DNA of 64,000 bases. It comes from Hofstenia miamia. Taxonomy: Eukaryota > Xenacoelomorpha > Acoela. Of the stretch, positions 47,173 through 59,251 are shown piece after piece (position 1 is the first letter of the stretch; each line of letters starts with the position of its first letter). The notes below the pieces were generated by a model that saw only the letters and a program-made list of their open reading frames with translations, was not told the DNA's origin and did no database searches. The stretch covers positions 5,270,979-5,334,978 of the forward strand of contig SCFE01000003.1 in the NCBI GenBank assembly GCA_004352715.1, written 5' to 3'. Position numbers and translations under genes: made by a program.

Positions 47173-48399
47173 CTTGGCAACAATCTATTATCGGAAAAAC
47201 AAAGTATCGCATTAGTTTGTATCAAATTTGAAAGTGAGTGTGAATTTGGGTGGGAGTCGGTCTGGTCGCAATGTTTTTGTAGAAAATATTCTTAATAACC
47301 CCCCCCCGCGCAGATTATTTTGGTGTTATCATAACATCTCTAAGTAATTCTCAAAAAGTTTTTTGGAAGCAAAACTAAGATTTCACACATAAAATATTAA
47401 AAGTAATTTTTACACAGTTCATTGAAAATTTGATGATACCCTAATAAAATTGAAAGAAATTACAAAATAGCTAACAATTTGTTTTTAAACTTTTCAACTA
47501 ATGAACCATAAGCCTAAAAAGCAATACAAAAATATCTATTTTTCTATACGAAAATAAAAATCGCAATGTTGAGGTATACCGCTTTAAAATTTCATTTATT
47601 GCGGTAGTTTGCGGTAAAAATGGACATTACGGTGGTTGGCGGTGGAGTTTTTTTCTCTGTGGTGCAATTAATTTTAAAAAATCTGTACCGAGCTCTTTTC
47701 TATTCCGTTCTAAAACATCAAGTCACTAATAAAATAATAGACAAAAATATTTTAACAAATTTACCTATATAATTTATACTAAGCCATAAAGAAACTTAAA
47801 ACTTTACATACGCGCATTTAAGCCAGAGCTGCAAGCAGCTCGGTTTGGCTTGAACTAGTTTTGACTTGTAATATCTGATTTTCAAATTTGTAAAATGATG
47901 TGATAGCCTCATTTTTTTAACTAAAAATACGTAAATGTTGGGTTGAAATTTACAAAATTCCCGCAAGTTCGTTTTGTCTCTGACTTTGGTTAAGGAAAAT
48001 GTACAAAGACTGTTTACATCATTATTAGAAATAATAGAACTAAATTATATTTAGAAATGCATCTAAATCTGCAGAAATCGTAATCAAAATCAAGAAATTC
48101 TAGTACGAAACAGATAATGTTTTCCGTATATCATAAATTTACAATATAGGTTAAACGTGATATTGAATTGATTTTCTGAGAAGCTGCATGGATTACTAAA
48201 TAATCCATGGAAGCTGCTACAAATATTTAAGTCAAATTTATTTTTTGAGTTAAGCTAATGGTAAAAATATCTACTAATAATAAATTAAATTAGGTCAAAA
48301 GAAAACACACTGGAAGTGTTTCTAAATATCTTATTATATGCGATTGTATAGCTACGGTAAGAATAATGAGAGAGAAATTTCAAATATAAAAGCCCTTCG
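47173..48399. other. No recognised gene
   Basis: A run of nine C near 47300 and a GCGGTA-rich patch at 47575-47655 (TACCGC...GCGGTAGTTTGCGGTA), possibly a decayed MITE end. Confidence 0.5.
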
Positions 48400-48625
48400 A
48401 TTATGGGCGTATTTGCTAATTGCACGCTTGTCGCCGGTTGGCCAACTATTGAAGCCGCGAGCGGCCAAGTCTACTTAAGAAGGATTAACTGAAACCGCCG
48501 GTTGGAATGTATTAGTTAATTCAAACTCGCGTAGCCGGTTGGCCAACTGTATTTGTTAAAAATACACTCGTACAAATAGTGCCCGCGGATTTCATTTGCT
48601 AATTCAACGCTAGTGGCCAACCGAC
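48400..48625. repeat. GC-rich imperfect repeats with GCCGGTTGGCCAACT
   Basis: GCCGGTTGGCCAACT occurs at about 48434 and 48535, with partial forms GCCGGTTGGAATG and, inverted, GTGGCCAACCGAC. TTTGCTAATT precedes two of them. The centre GTTGGCCAAC is palindromic. Bases 48626-49932 show nothing recognised. Confidence 0.6.
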
Positions 48626-49932
48626 CAATAATATAGTCGTACTCAAACTTTTGGAAAAATTTAGTTTCTCATTTTTTTTACCTCAGCTATATGAGTCCGA
48701 GTCAAATAAAACAATTACATTTTTAAAACTTGTCCTAAATAATTTTAACATAAGAAATAATTGTAATAGTTGTTTAATGTAGTGGTTATCGTATTGCAAA
48801 ATTTATAAACATTTGCTAAAAATGATGTCACCAGTCAAACAAGAAAAATTAGTTAAGCTTAACTTCAAAAAATGTTATAAGAACGAAATATTTTATTAAT
48901 TTCAAGTAAATATATTGAAAAATATTATTTTGTGCAGTGACTCTTAATTGCTGTATTCAGCAAAACTAAACACTTTGTATGAGTGAATACTATTTATCAG
49001 GTATGAGATATCAAAAATGTCTATTAAACCCGTTTTTTTATTGCCCTTAAAATTTTCCATATAGTCTTTACAAAACTATGTGAAATTTTAAGGATATATT
49101 CACAAATATTTCTATTGTAGCAAAAAATAAGGCAATTCAAAAGCAATTCATTCAATAAAGTTTTACGTATATGGAAGAAGCCGCTCTGTCATCTGCTTGT
49201 ATAGTATATTAAATAGTTAAGTTTAGTGGAACCATTGCATAATATTGGATTGGCTATGTTGAACATATTCTTAGAAATTTGTAAAATCGCTTGTCAAAAA
49301 TTTAGAAGTTTGGCCAAAATTGCCAACCCTTTAGAAACTATTTACAAATGAAATTAATAATTTAAGACTAATTCCAAATTTTTTGGTTAAATTCTCCAAA
49401 CTTTTTTCATTAGGATTGCAAAAATTAACCTAATATCTGCACCCCACCTATTTTCTTCATTGTACCCCTTTAAATCTGCCAGTGGTTGTATGTACATGAA
49501 TACCGCTTACCAATCACATGTTAACCTTTAACAGTTAATTGCGGCTGGAAAGGAGTTGAGGGGTACTCTTCCAACCACAGAACTTTCAATTCTTCAAAAA
49601 CTTTGAAAGATTTATGAAACTTGTTGACATTGACGGACTTTTCATGAAAATCATAGAAATTCTATACTTCAAAGTTTCAACATAATTTGAGCACAACAAC
49701 CTGAAATATTGTTGTTTACTTTGTAAAGATGGTTTGGGGTGTTTTTAGTACTCAAGAAATTCTGACTAAAAAGTTAAGCACCTGCATTTTGAACAAACAG
49801 TTTTAGCTATACTATATTTTATGGTTAAATTATATATCCAGATGTCCTTATCTTGAAACCTATTCTAGAATGAGTGACTTCACGGTCTTCCATACAGTAG
49901 GCTTGATAATCAACAAAATTGAAACTCTTTGA

Positions 49933-50215
49933 AGACAGATACAAAGTCTAATGATGGAGACCTTGCCAATGGTAATCATGTAATAACTAAACCCAAATTT
50001 TATCGACTGATGCTGTAAAATGATAGAAAATTGGAGCATTTTGGCAAAAAAATGGTTTGCAAAAGTTGTAGACGGATATTCAACAATTATACTGCATTTT
50101 GAGAAGAAAATATTTTTTGTATAAAATGTAAGCAGATATGCAGCACAAATTCGATAGAAACCTTTAAAAAACTCGTAAATGAATTTATTTTAAAAAACTG
50201 TGCCATTTATGAGGT
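49933..50215 (-). repeat. Inverted, diverged copy of the 516-bp unit
   Basis: Reverse complement of about the last 280 bases of the 3858-4889 unit, from AGACAGATACAAAGTCTAATG to AACCTTTAAAAAACT, with scattered differences. It lies 135-420 bases upstream of the neprilysin-like start codon. Confidence 0.8.
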
Positions 50216-50349
50216 GAAAATTGTATTGTATAAAATTTATATATTATATTTTTTGAAAGCCAAAATACGTGTAGGTTACGTGGTAAATTATTTCATCAAA
50301 CTATACTACTAATGTTCGCGGAACACAAGAATCTCGAATCTATTCGTTT

Positions 50350-52614
50350 ATGTTGAAAAAATTTACCGGTAAATTTAAAAAAATTGCATCATACAAGACA
50401 CGGAAAATTCGAATGCAAGAAAAAGCCGCAACGCCTGTTAAAGAACGACCACCTTCGGAATGGTTGCAACTTAAAAAAATGAATAAACTGCTTTTCATTT
50501 CTTGTGTATTATGCGTTTTGATCACAATTGTGTCACTAGCGATTACATATTCAAGATATTACAGTTCTTTTATGCAAATATTACCATATTGCTTAAGTGC
50601 CAAGTGCGTTAAAACTGCTGGCAGAATATTGCAGGATATGGATCAGAGTGTTGATCCCTGTGAGGACTTTTACCAGTATGCTTGTGGAAATTGGCACATG
50701 CGGCATCTTCTTACACCCTTAGAAGGTTACACATCTACAGTCAAGCAAATCGTTGACAAGACCGACAAAAAGCTAATAAACATTATTCAAAACTGGAAAA
50801 ATTCAAAGATTTCAACAAAAAGGAAAGCATATCATTTCTATGCTTCCTGCATGGATGAAAATCAACAGAATAACGATCAGAAAGGAAAAGCTGATTTACT
50901 GAAAATGGTTAGAAGCCTTGGGGGTACAAGTTTTTTTAACATAACGAATACCACACTTTCTGATTTTATCTTCACCTTAGAGACTTTGTTCACAAAGTAT
51001 TTCCTTTCATGCTTCATGAATATCAAGTTGGAATTTTTTAATTCCTCTAAACTTGTAATACAGATTAGTCCTGATGAAGGAATTGAAATATCAAAAAAAT
51101 ACCTACTTGCAAATGAAACCGAAATTCTGAATAGCTACAAAAATTTAATGCAACAAACTTTTATAAATTTGGGCTCTACACTGAATGATAATCAAATCAA
51201 AGCTAAAATTGATGAGATAGTTGAGCTTGAAAAGAAAATAGCAGAAGTTTATGACAATTTGAAATGGTCCTCAGAGTTTTCCAACTTAACAGGGCTAAAT
51301 GAACATTTCAGTTTCTTCAATTGGAGTTACGTTCTAAGCACCTTCTCCCCGACCTTGACCATGCCTTTTGAAGACAATGAAAGTATCGAAATTATTGCAC
51401 CAAGTTTTTTTAAAAATTTGAGTGAGTATGTCGAAACTGTGGAAGCAGATACGTTGAGAAACTATGTTGTCTGGCGTGGAATTTTCCAGACATTGGACAT
51501 GTCTTCAAGGAATTTTCGAGATCCATTCATCGACTTTCAAAAATTGAATAAAGAACATATTTTTGAGAAGCGATGGAAATACTGTTTGCGGAAAATCAAA
51601 CAGTACACAAAATTGCAAATTCTTCTTAGTGCTGATTTCTTAAAAAGATATTCACTGGATGATCTATACTCGAAGCAATCTTTTATTAAGAAAATGATAA
51701 TGTTTATTAAGAATATAATTAGGAACAGCTTAAGCGAGGCTTTTTGGCTGGATTCTAAAAGCTATGACCCAGTAATGAAGAAACTTGATGAAATTCAAGC
51801 ATATTTACTTTTTCCAAATGGTCTACTAAATGAAACGTATATAGAACATTTGCTAAGTGACATTAATCTAACATCTAGTTCATATTTCGATAACAGTTTC
51901 AAGCTTTTAAGAGATACAAAACTCTACTATTATAGTCTTTTGAAAACTCCTGACATCTTCCTGACTGTTCGTCATGACCTCTACCCATATGTTGTAAATG
52001 CTTATTATGTTCCGAACACTAATGAGTTCTATATAACAGATGCAATTTCTGTAAAACCAAATTTCAACATGGATAGAGCTATGTCTCTAAATTTTGGTGG
52101 ACTGGCTTTTATAATTGCCCATGAATTTTCACATGCATTTGATTTAAAGCGTATACAGCTTGATTTTGAAGGCAATAAAATCCAGATTTTTACCAATAGC
52201 AGTGTAACTAAATATGCTGAGGTGTTAATATGCCTTTTAAAGCAATATGGTAATTTTACATTTCATGGAAAAAATATCGATGCAAAAACTACGCTCAATG
52301 AAAATTTTTCAGATAACCTTGCTTTGAAAATCGTATTTGAAGCATATAAGGAATGGACGAAGCAATTCGGAATCTCTGCTCAATATCCCGGATTGAATTT
52401 GCACGACAATCAACTACTTTTCTTAGCATATGCGCAATTTTTTTGCTATAAATCAACGAAAGAGAAGGCAATTAAGCGCATGCAGACAGACACGCACTCT
52501 CCATTACCAATAAGATTGTACGGAACTATTCAAAACAGTAAAGAATTCGCAGAAGCATTCAATTGCAAACCTCATTCAAAAATGAATCCGGCAAATAAAT
52601 GTAAAATTTTGTAA
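50350..52614 (+). CDS. Neprilysin-like M13 zinc metallopeptidase, type II membrane protein
   Basis: 754 residues, the usual length for the family, in one uninterrupted frame from an ATG. Residues 1-46 are a basic cytoplasmic tail and about 47-67 a membrane anchor (FISCVLCVLITIVSLAI). The ectodomain starts with the conserved Cys cluster (C81, C86, C104, C112) and VDPCEDFYQYACGNW. Catalytic features: substrate-binding NAYY at 550-553; zinc motif HEFSH at 591-595, supplying two His ligands and the catalytic Glu; and the third ligand in ENFSD at 651-655, with the conserved Asp. Also present are the TDTHSP...R region near 714-722 and the C-terminal Cys box MNPANKCKIL, where most relatives end in CRVW. 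By family knowledge it cleaves small peptides at the cell surface. The second motif has NL where most members have NGG, so substrate preference may differ, but all zinc and catalytic residues are retained and the gene looks functional. Confidence 0.95.
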   Translation: MLKKFTGKFKKIASYKTRKIRMQEKAATPVKERPPSEWLQLKKMNKLLFISCVLCVLITIVSLAITYSRYYSSFMQILPYCLSAKCVKTAGRILQDMDQSVDPCEDFYQYACGNWHMRHLLTPLEGYTSTVKQIVDKTDKKLINIIQNWKNSKISTKRKAYHFYASCMDENQQNNDQKGKADLLKMVRSLGGTSFFNITNTTLSDFIFTLETLFTKYFLSCFMNIKLEFFNSSKLVIQISPDEGIEISKKYLLANETEILNSYKNLMQQTFINLGSTLNDNQIKAKIDEIVELEKKIAEVYDNLKWSSEFSNLTGLNEHFSFFNWSYVLSTFSPTLTMPFEDNESIEIIAPSFFKNLSEYVETVEADTLRNYVVWRGIFQTLDMSSRNFRDPFIDFQKLNKEHIFEKRWKYCLRKIKQYTKLQILLSADFLKRYSLDDLYSKQSFIKKMIMFIKNIIRNSLSEAFWLDSKSYDPVMKKLDEIQAYLLFPNGLLNETYIEHLLSDINLTSSSYFDNSFKLLRDTKLYYYSLLKTPDIFLTVRHDLYPYVVNAYYVPNTNEFYITDAISVKPNFNMDRAMSLNFGGLAFIIAHEFSHAFDLKRIQLDFEGNKIQIFTNSSVTKYAEVLICLLKQYGNFTFHGKNIDAKTTLNENFSDNLALKIVFEAYKEWTKQFGISAQYPGLNLHDNQLLFLAYAQFFCYKSTKEKAIKRMQTDTHSPLPIRLYGTIQNSKEFAEAFNCKPHSKMNPANKCKIL

Positions 52615-52639
52615 AATCTGCTATCAGCTATTGATACGA

Positions 52640-52849
52640 AATTTGTACAAATGGCAATTTATTAAATAAGTGGAAACTAGTGCTGAATTTTGTCAGGATA
52701 AAACCGTTCAAAACAATCCGCTCAGGGTAAATTCGGTTATGCTGAAGGAACCGGTTAATCAGGTTAAAATCCGGTTAAATAAGTCAATTTTTGATTTTCA
52801 AAATTTAATGACCTCAATTATTCCGGTATTACAAAGCAATGGAAATGGT
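52640..52849. other. 3' flank with ACCGGTT-type sequence
   Basis: No canonical AATAAA lies immediately after the stop. AACCGGTTAATCAGG and ATCCGGTTAAATAAG motifs suggest a decayed repeat. The 75-codon frame at 52670-52897 is not supported as a gene. Confidence 0.4.
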
Positions 52850-53098
52850 GGCAAAGAGTACTATTCCCAATCTACAATTTTTCTATGCAAATTATAGAAT
52901 TGCAATAATGCGGTCTCAAATTTAAAAAATTACAAATTTTTGGAAATGATGCATCAATTCCAGCATTTTTAAAATCATTCAATTTTTATTGATTCCTTTT
53001 TATCAAAACAACATATCTTTTCCTCATTAAATTTTGAAAGACTTTACGGTCATTCTCAAAAATCGTTGTATCATAAAATTTTCATAACTAACATTACG

Positions 53099-53137
<39 letters not shown>
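52850..53137 (-). repeat. Dispersed repeat R1, copy 2, with (TA)n
   Basis: Reverse complement of 66-330, ending in CTAACATTACGA, followed by a TA run at 53100-53137. Confidence 0.7.
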
Positions 53138-53138
<1 letters not shown>

Positions 53139-53405
53139 CTAAATGTTTTTTAAAAACCTCATCTTAACCTCGTTTCCAGACATAAATCTTTGAAATTTCG
53201 CAGGGTAGTGTCTCTTTAATTTACCTACCCCCATGGTAAACATATTTAAGTTCGAGTGAATACTGCGGGAGCAATGGCCAAAAAATAGGGTTTTTGGCGA
53301 AAAAGTGCGATTCCCGCTAAATGCCTTAGAAATGTCGGACCATTTCCTGGTCCTGCAAGGTTTTTGCATTTTCCATAGGAAAAAGCGGGAAATATATATA
53401 TATTA

Positions 53406-55002
53406 CGCCGTTGCATAAGTTCTGAGAACTTGATTTATTTTTGTGAATATTGCTTATAAGCTAACTTTGATTATGAAAAATTGAAATAATGGTCATATTT
53501 AGTCGAGATTGATATTCTACAGACATGAAACATTTTTATTTTATTTAGAATAGAGTCTTAACCTCCATAGTGCTTATACATGTAACCGTGACTTTAGTAA
53601 GAAACTTTACTCCTTTTTTTAATTTAGTCAGACATCAATATGGAATAAAAACAATACATTTGGTTTAACAAGCAATTCAATTTAGCTAAGAACAAACATA
53701 GATGCAGAAATAATGATAGAAAAATGCCAATAAGGTGTGACATAGGAACAGTGATCCAGAAGAGTTCTTTTCGATAAACTTCAATATCAGTCTCTATCGA
53801 GACTCGATCTACTTCACGTTCCAATTCTTCATTGTAATCAAACTCCAATTCCCTCAGCTGCGTCTTGACATTGTCATTGATCCATCGGTCAAACAGGTTA
53901 AGGTCAGGTGAATAAGGAGGCTGTTGAAGCAATTCAATTCTTCTGCGGGAGAAAAAAGACGTAACTGAGCTTTTTGTGTGAGGCCTGCCATTATCATGTT
54001 GCCACACAAGTTGTTCCAAACGAATAGGATCAATCCTCAGTTTCACGAAGTCTTCATAAACATCGCCATCAATCGTTCTCCCATATGGTAAAGCTTTGAC
54101 ACTGATCCTCTTGTTACATGTGAACGCAATCAGCAACAGACATTTCTTTTTTGTTAAATTGTTTGTCGAAATTTGAGGGCGTTCCTCTTCCATAGATTTC
54201 CCCACTTTAGCTCGTCTTTTCGTGAATTCCACACCGAAGCGCAACCAAGTTTCATTTTCCACTGCGTAAATGTCATAACGAAGTTCACCCAAATTCAACA
54301 GTCGCTCGCATATACCTTTGGCACGATCAATGTGTTGTTGCTTCTGGACATCGTTGAGAAGTTTCGGAACCCAAAAACAAGTAACACTATGGAATCCCAG
54401 GACATCTTTAAGGAAACGGTAAACAGTTGTCTTTGCGATACCAGTCTCTCTTTCAAGGTCGACTAAAGAAATGTGTGGGTCTTCTTCGATTACTTCCAAA
54501 ATAACGTTAGCACTCTCGTCTCCTGTCGCTGAAATTGGCCGCCCAGAAGGTTCAGCGTCATCGAATGATGTTCTTCTTCCTGAATTAAAATCAGCTATCT
54601 ACCTCTTCACTGTAGAGTAGGGAAGGGGTATTAGCTTCAAACACATGATGCAGTGCACACAGAATTTCAAGTGCAGTCTTGCCACGTTTGCTTACAACAA
54701 ATGCATAAAAGCGAGCGTTCTGCTTAGTGCAATTCTTACCTAATGAAATAAAATTCGATTATTGAATTTCTTATCTTTAAAACAATTAACATGACTCTAC
54801 GAGGAATAAAATGGCGTCAACACTGTTATGCATTCAATCAATTAGAGCGTATTACATGCATATCTATAAAATTTAAAATTTCACTATTTTGTGGTTGAAT
54901 ATCATCAATGATATTATACGTGATCTATTTCAGCATCGATTTAAGTTCTAAATGCATGGTGTGGTTATAGTTAGCAAGGGGCTCAGAACTTATGGGACGG
55001 TG
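53406..55002 (-). mobile_element. DD34D mariner element
   Basis: Ends CGCCGTTGCATAAGTTCTGAG and its inverted counterpart (18 of 21 matching), each next to TA (53404-53405, 55003-55004). Length is 1597 bases. It contains one degenerate transposase. A (TA)n run and an N gap follow at the right. Confidence 0.82.
53690..54745 (-). pseudogene. DD34D mariner transposase, inactive
   Basis: Mariner transposase reading ARFYAFVVSKRGKTALEIL at the N-terminus. A frameshift and then a TAG stop near 54600 precede IADFNSGRRTSFDDAEPSGR, which carries the linker. The frame then stays open through a second helix-turn-helix (ISLVDLERETGIAKTTVYRF) and the catalytic domain. Its last two catalytic positions are WQHDNGRPH and SPDLNLFD, 34 residues apart as in classical mariners. 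The first catalytic Asp appears replaced: VENETW stands where mariners have GDE(T/K)W, giving Asn for Asp. Inactive on three counts. Confidence 0.8.
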
Positions 55003-55025
55003 TATTAATATATATATATATATAT

Positions 55026-56025
55026 NNNNNNNNNNNNNNNNNNNNNNNNNNNNNNNNNNNNNNNNNNNNNNNNNNNNNNNNNNNNNNNNNNNNNNNNNNN
55101 NNNNNNNNNNNNNNNNNNNNNNNNNNNNNNNNNNNNNNNNNNNNNNNNNNNNNNNNNNNNNNNNNNNNNNNNNNNNNNNNNNNNNNNNNNNNNNNNNNNN
55201 NNNNNNNNNNNNNNNNNNNNNNNNNNNNNNNNNNNNNNNNNNNNNNNNNNNNNNNNNNNNNNNNNNNNNNNNNNNNNNNNNNNNNNNNNNNNNNNNNNNN
55301 NNNNNNNNNNNNNNNNNNNNNNNNNNNNNNNNNNNNNNNNNNNNNNNNNNNNNNNNNNNNNNNNNNNNNNNNNNNNNNNNNNNNNNNNNNNNNNNNNNNN
55401 NNNNNNNNNNNNNNNNNNNNNNNNNNNNNNNNNNNNNNNNNNNNNNNNNNNNNNNNNNNNNNNNNNNNNNNNNNNNNNNNNNNNNNNNNNNNNNNNNNNN
55501 NNNNNNNNNNNNNNNNNNNNNNNNNNNNNNNNNNNNNNNNNNNNNNNNNNNNNNNNNNNNNNNNNNNNNNNNNNNNNNNNNNNNNNNNNNNNNNNNNNNN
55601 NNNNNNNNNNNNNNNNNNNNNNNNNNNNNNNNNNNNNNNNNNNNNNNNNNNNNNNNNNNNNNNNNNNNNNNNNNNNNNNNNNNNNNNNNNNNNNNNNNNN
55701 NNNNNNNNNNNNNNNNNNNNNNNNNNNNNNNNNNNNNNNNNNNNNNNNNNNNNNNNNNNNNNNNNNNNNNNNNNNNNNNNNNNNNNNNNNNNNNNNNNNN
55801 NNNNNNNNNNNNNNNNNNNNNNNNNNNNNNNNNNNNNNNNNNNNNNNNNNNNNNNNNNNNNNNNNNNNNNNNNNNNNNNNNNNNNNNNNNNNNNNNNNNN
55901 NNNNNNNNNNNNNNNNNNNNNNNNNNNNNNNNNNNNNNNNNNNNNNNNNNNNNNNNNNNNNNNNNNNNNNNNNNNNNNNNNNNNNNNNNNNNNNNNNNNN
56001 NNNNNNNNNNNNNNNNNNNNNNNNN
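55026..56025. other. Assembly gap (1000 N) between TA runs
   Basis: Placeholder gap with (TA)n on both sides (to 55025 and from 56026). Confidence 1.
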
Positions 56026-56045
56026 ATATATATATATATATATAC

Positions 56046-58450
56046 GTATTCTTGCACAAAATTCTTATCAAAATAGAACCACTTTGCAAGACTGATATCT
56101 GATTCGAATCATTGTAGAATGTTGTAGATGCACTTTAAATGACCTGACCAAAATAGTAATCTAAGGAGTCTCTAGGCTCTGGTTGAAGCATTTCAGCTTG
56201 CATAATTCCTCTCCGGTATAATGTTTTTGAGCAGCGAGGATGGTAAGTAGACTTGAAAATATTTTTTGCCTGATTCGATAAGAACTCAGTGCTAATTGTA
56301 GAAAATAAGATTCTAGTTGATTAGACGAATAAGACATTTTTTCTATACTTTTGGAGATTTCAATTAATAACCTACTAGCAAGTAGATATTACTCGTTTGC
56401 GCTCACAAATTGCTTTTAGCGAAAAGTTGTTTTATAAAGTACATGATCTTTTCTCCTGTATGACTGAAATTGTAGTTAGTTTATTCATTGAAATAAATAT
56501 ATTCGAAATATCTTTCAAATGTGTATTATATGATTAAAGGAAATAATTAAAACATTTGTAGATAATTATCTGATTCAATGGAATTTTGTAATAAATCAAA
56601 TATATTACATTACAAATGCTTATAATTTTTTGCCAAGGACGCAATTATGCGAAAATTTGCACAAAATTCGAAATAATTGCTTAGGAGCATTTGCACCTGC
56701 ATAAGCTTCAAAGCTCCCACAACTGCTATCTTCTATTCTTACAGCTGAATGCAACTGTTGGCTCGAAAAATATCAATATATTGTCTGGGAATTTATATAT
56801 ACTTGAAATAAACACTATTTCATCAAATCGCTTTAATGTTATAAGATCTATATTAAACATTTAGATAACTTCGATTGATGACAATGCTCTGCTCGGTTTT
56901 GATAATAAAGGAATAGGTTTTGTGTGTAGTAATACTTCAACTCATCCATCTCAGCTATTTAGACAGGAGTCAGTAACAATTTTGATAGCTGTCATTTGTT
57001 AAACAATAGACTATAATTTCTCTTTTCATGATAATTTCTTATTGCATCTTGATTCTTGAATTTTTGGATGCCAAATTCACATTTTTAGATATTTTAAGAT
57101 TAATTCAGTGCTTGAAGAATGTCAAAAATTCAATATTAGATTTTGCTAGAGTTTATATATATATATATATATATAGTAACATTTAATGAACAGATTGCAC
57201 TGATTATTCATTAAGACATGTAATATTTTAGTTTCCAATTTTTTCCATTCATAATTGAGGTTGATTCAGACTCTAAGCTTTTTACAAGTCCAATTTATTT
57301 CATTGTGATTGTAACTTGCACTAACTTTTACATGACAGCCTCTCTCACCAATGACACTCTTAGTAATGTCATTTTTATAAACATTGGTCAAATATTAAAA
57401 TATTAATCAAATGCTTGCTCTAACTTATTTCTATTTTTTAATAGTTAAAAATTGTGCTGTGGTATTTCCCATGTTTTTGTAGTTGTAAGAAAGAAATTTA
57501 TATTTTTAATATCTAAAAGAATTGGAATTGAGGGTCTAGGCTTATAGGTAGAGGTTTCCTCCTACTTAAGCTTTTGTCTAAAATTTAAATACAAAACTCA
57601 TCAATTTCATCACATCATTTGCTATTGAAAAATGGTTTTAATGTTTCGTGTTAAATGGTTTTATAGAGCTTTTTTTGAAAATAGCTTATACATTGTTACT
57701 CTTCCAAAACATTTGACCTAAAAGTTTGATCTCAAAATAAATTTCAAATTTTTTTAAATAATTCCAAATTTTGACTTTATTTTAACTTTAAAATTTTTAA
57801 ACTATATATATATATGCATGTGCATTAAGACAATTAAATTTCTATTTAGACAAAGTTGACCTTTCTTTCAATATTAATTTTTCCTACTTTCGTTGGCAAT
57901 ATTCATAACATGTGGATATTAGTTTCTAGTATGCTTTGCAAATTTTTAATTAATTTGAATAACTGCTTTCTCATTATTAACAATGCAGTTCATTAGACCA
58001 ATCCATCCCCATTGGACTTCTGTGACAATGACGCATAGTTTTCATCAATTGATGACGTAATAATTACCATGAATAAAAAGTAGTGGTTGGTTATTTCATG
58101 ACAAATTCAATATGTTATATTTAAATGTAATTTGGGGAGACGTCTGCATTTTTTAGAAATACTATTAAATATTAAATTATCAGACTTATTTACTACTGTT
58201 AATATATGACATAGTATACATTCTAACATTTGGCAAATTTAACAAAGTTGAAAGATCAAAATGCCATATAGGTCAATGCAAATAGTTTTGACTACAACTT
58301 TCAAACTTAATGAACTGAGACCTTTTAATAAAGCTATTTGAATCAGATTAGATCATTACGAGAAAATCAATGTGAATTGATTTTCATATCATAACTTGAT
58401 TGTAGCAATGTTATAAAGAGTCAAAGCAAATTTATTGCTCAATGTATACA
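56046..58450. other. 2.4 kb without a recognised gene
   Basis: AT-rich, with a TA run at about 57154-57175 and a short one near 57804. No domain-bearing frame. Confidence 0.6.
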
Positions 58451-58554
58451 AAATTCTACAAACTGACACATGACCTAAGAAAAATAAAATATAAAAAAAT
58501 AAATAACTACAAATAAATATGTACAATATATAATAATATTATCAATGTTTGTGT

Positions 58555-58900
58555 GAATGTTTAAGTAGGTTCACAATGTTGGATGTTTGTTTTGAATGCA
58601 TGAAGTCTATTACCGTCCTCTAATGTATATTGTTTTATTAGAAGAAACTGCTTCAATTTTTTTCTAAATTTTTTATAGTTTTTTTCTATTCGCGTTCCAT
58701 AATCTAAATTATTCCACAATTTAATTGATATGTGATGAAAGCCATTAGTGTTTTTATCTAAACACAGAAATTTTTGCGATCGCTCATTTAATTTAATATA
58801 GTCATTAAGGAAAAAAAGAAATGTTTGAAGAGATTTGAATTTAAATAAGATAGATAGTATATGCAGATGAATTTGGTAGAACGGAGATAATATTTTTAAC
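58555..58900 (-). pseudogene. LINE ORF2 C-terminal fragment
   Basis: Minus-strand frame with SIKLWNNLDYGTRIEKNY followed by KKFRKKLKQFLLIKQYT. A LWNxLP-type box followed by a basic helix is the usual end of CR1/Jockey-type ORF2. No reverse transcriptase motifs precede it here. Confidence 0.55.
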
Positions 58901-58989
58901 CAAAAAAGAAAAAATTATATTTCTGAAATATTATATAATAACAATCATTATGAACAGAATGATACTGAAAAAACAACAATTATTATTTA

Positions 58990-59250
58990 TTAATAAATTT
59001 ATATATATATATTTTAAAATTGAATCCACTATTTGACGCGTTTCGATCTTTTATTGATCATCGTCAGAATATTTTCCCAGAAAATTTTTTTACAAAACTA
59101 TAAACTACACTTTATAATTAACTACAATAATTGTATATGATAAGATTTAAAATAGATGTAATCTTTGAAATGTATTCATTTGCTTGTTTAGTATGTTGGT
59201 CCGTTCTAATTTCTTTAAGTATAATGCTTCCCCTATTTTTGTATTGTTAG
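58990..59250 (-). repeat. 3' untranslated and terminal region of the Penelope-like element
   Basis: Contains GACGCGTTTCGATC and ATTGATCATCGTCAG (59034-59068), a motif pair typical of the terminal repeats of Penelope-like elements. It lies between the ORF end and a short TA tract. Confidence 0.6.
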
Positions 59251-59251
59251 T

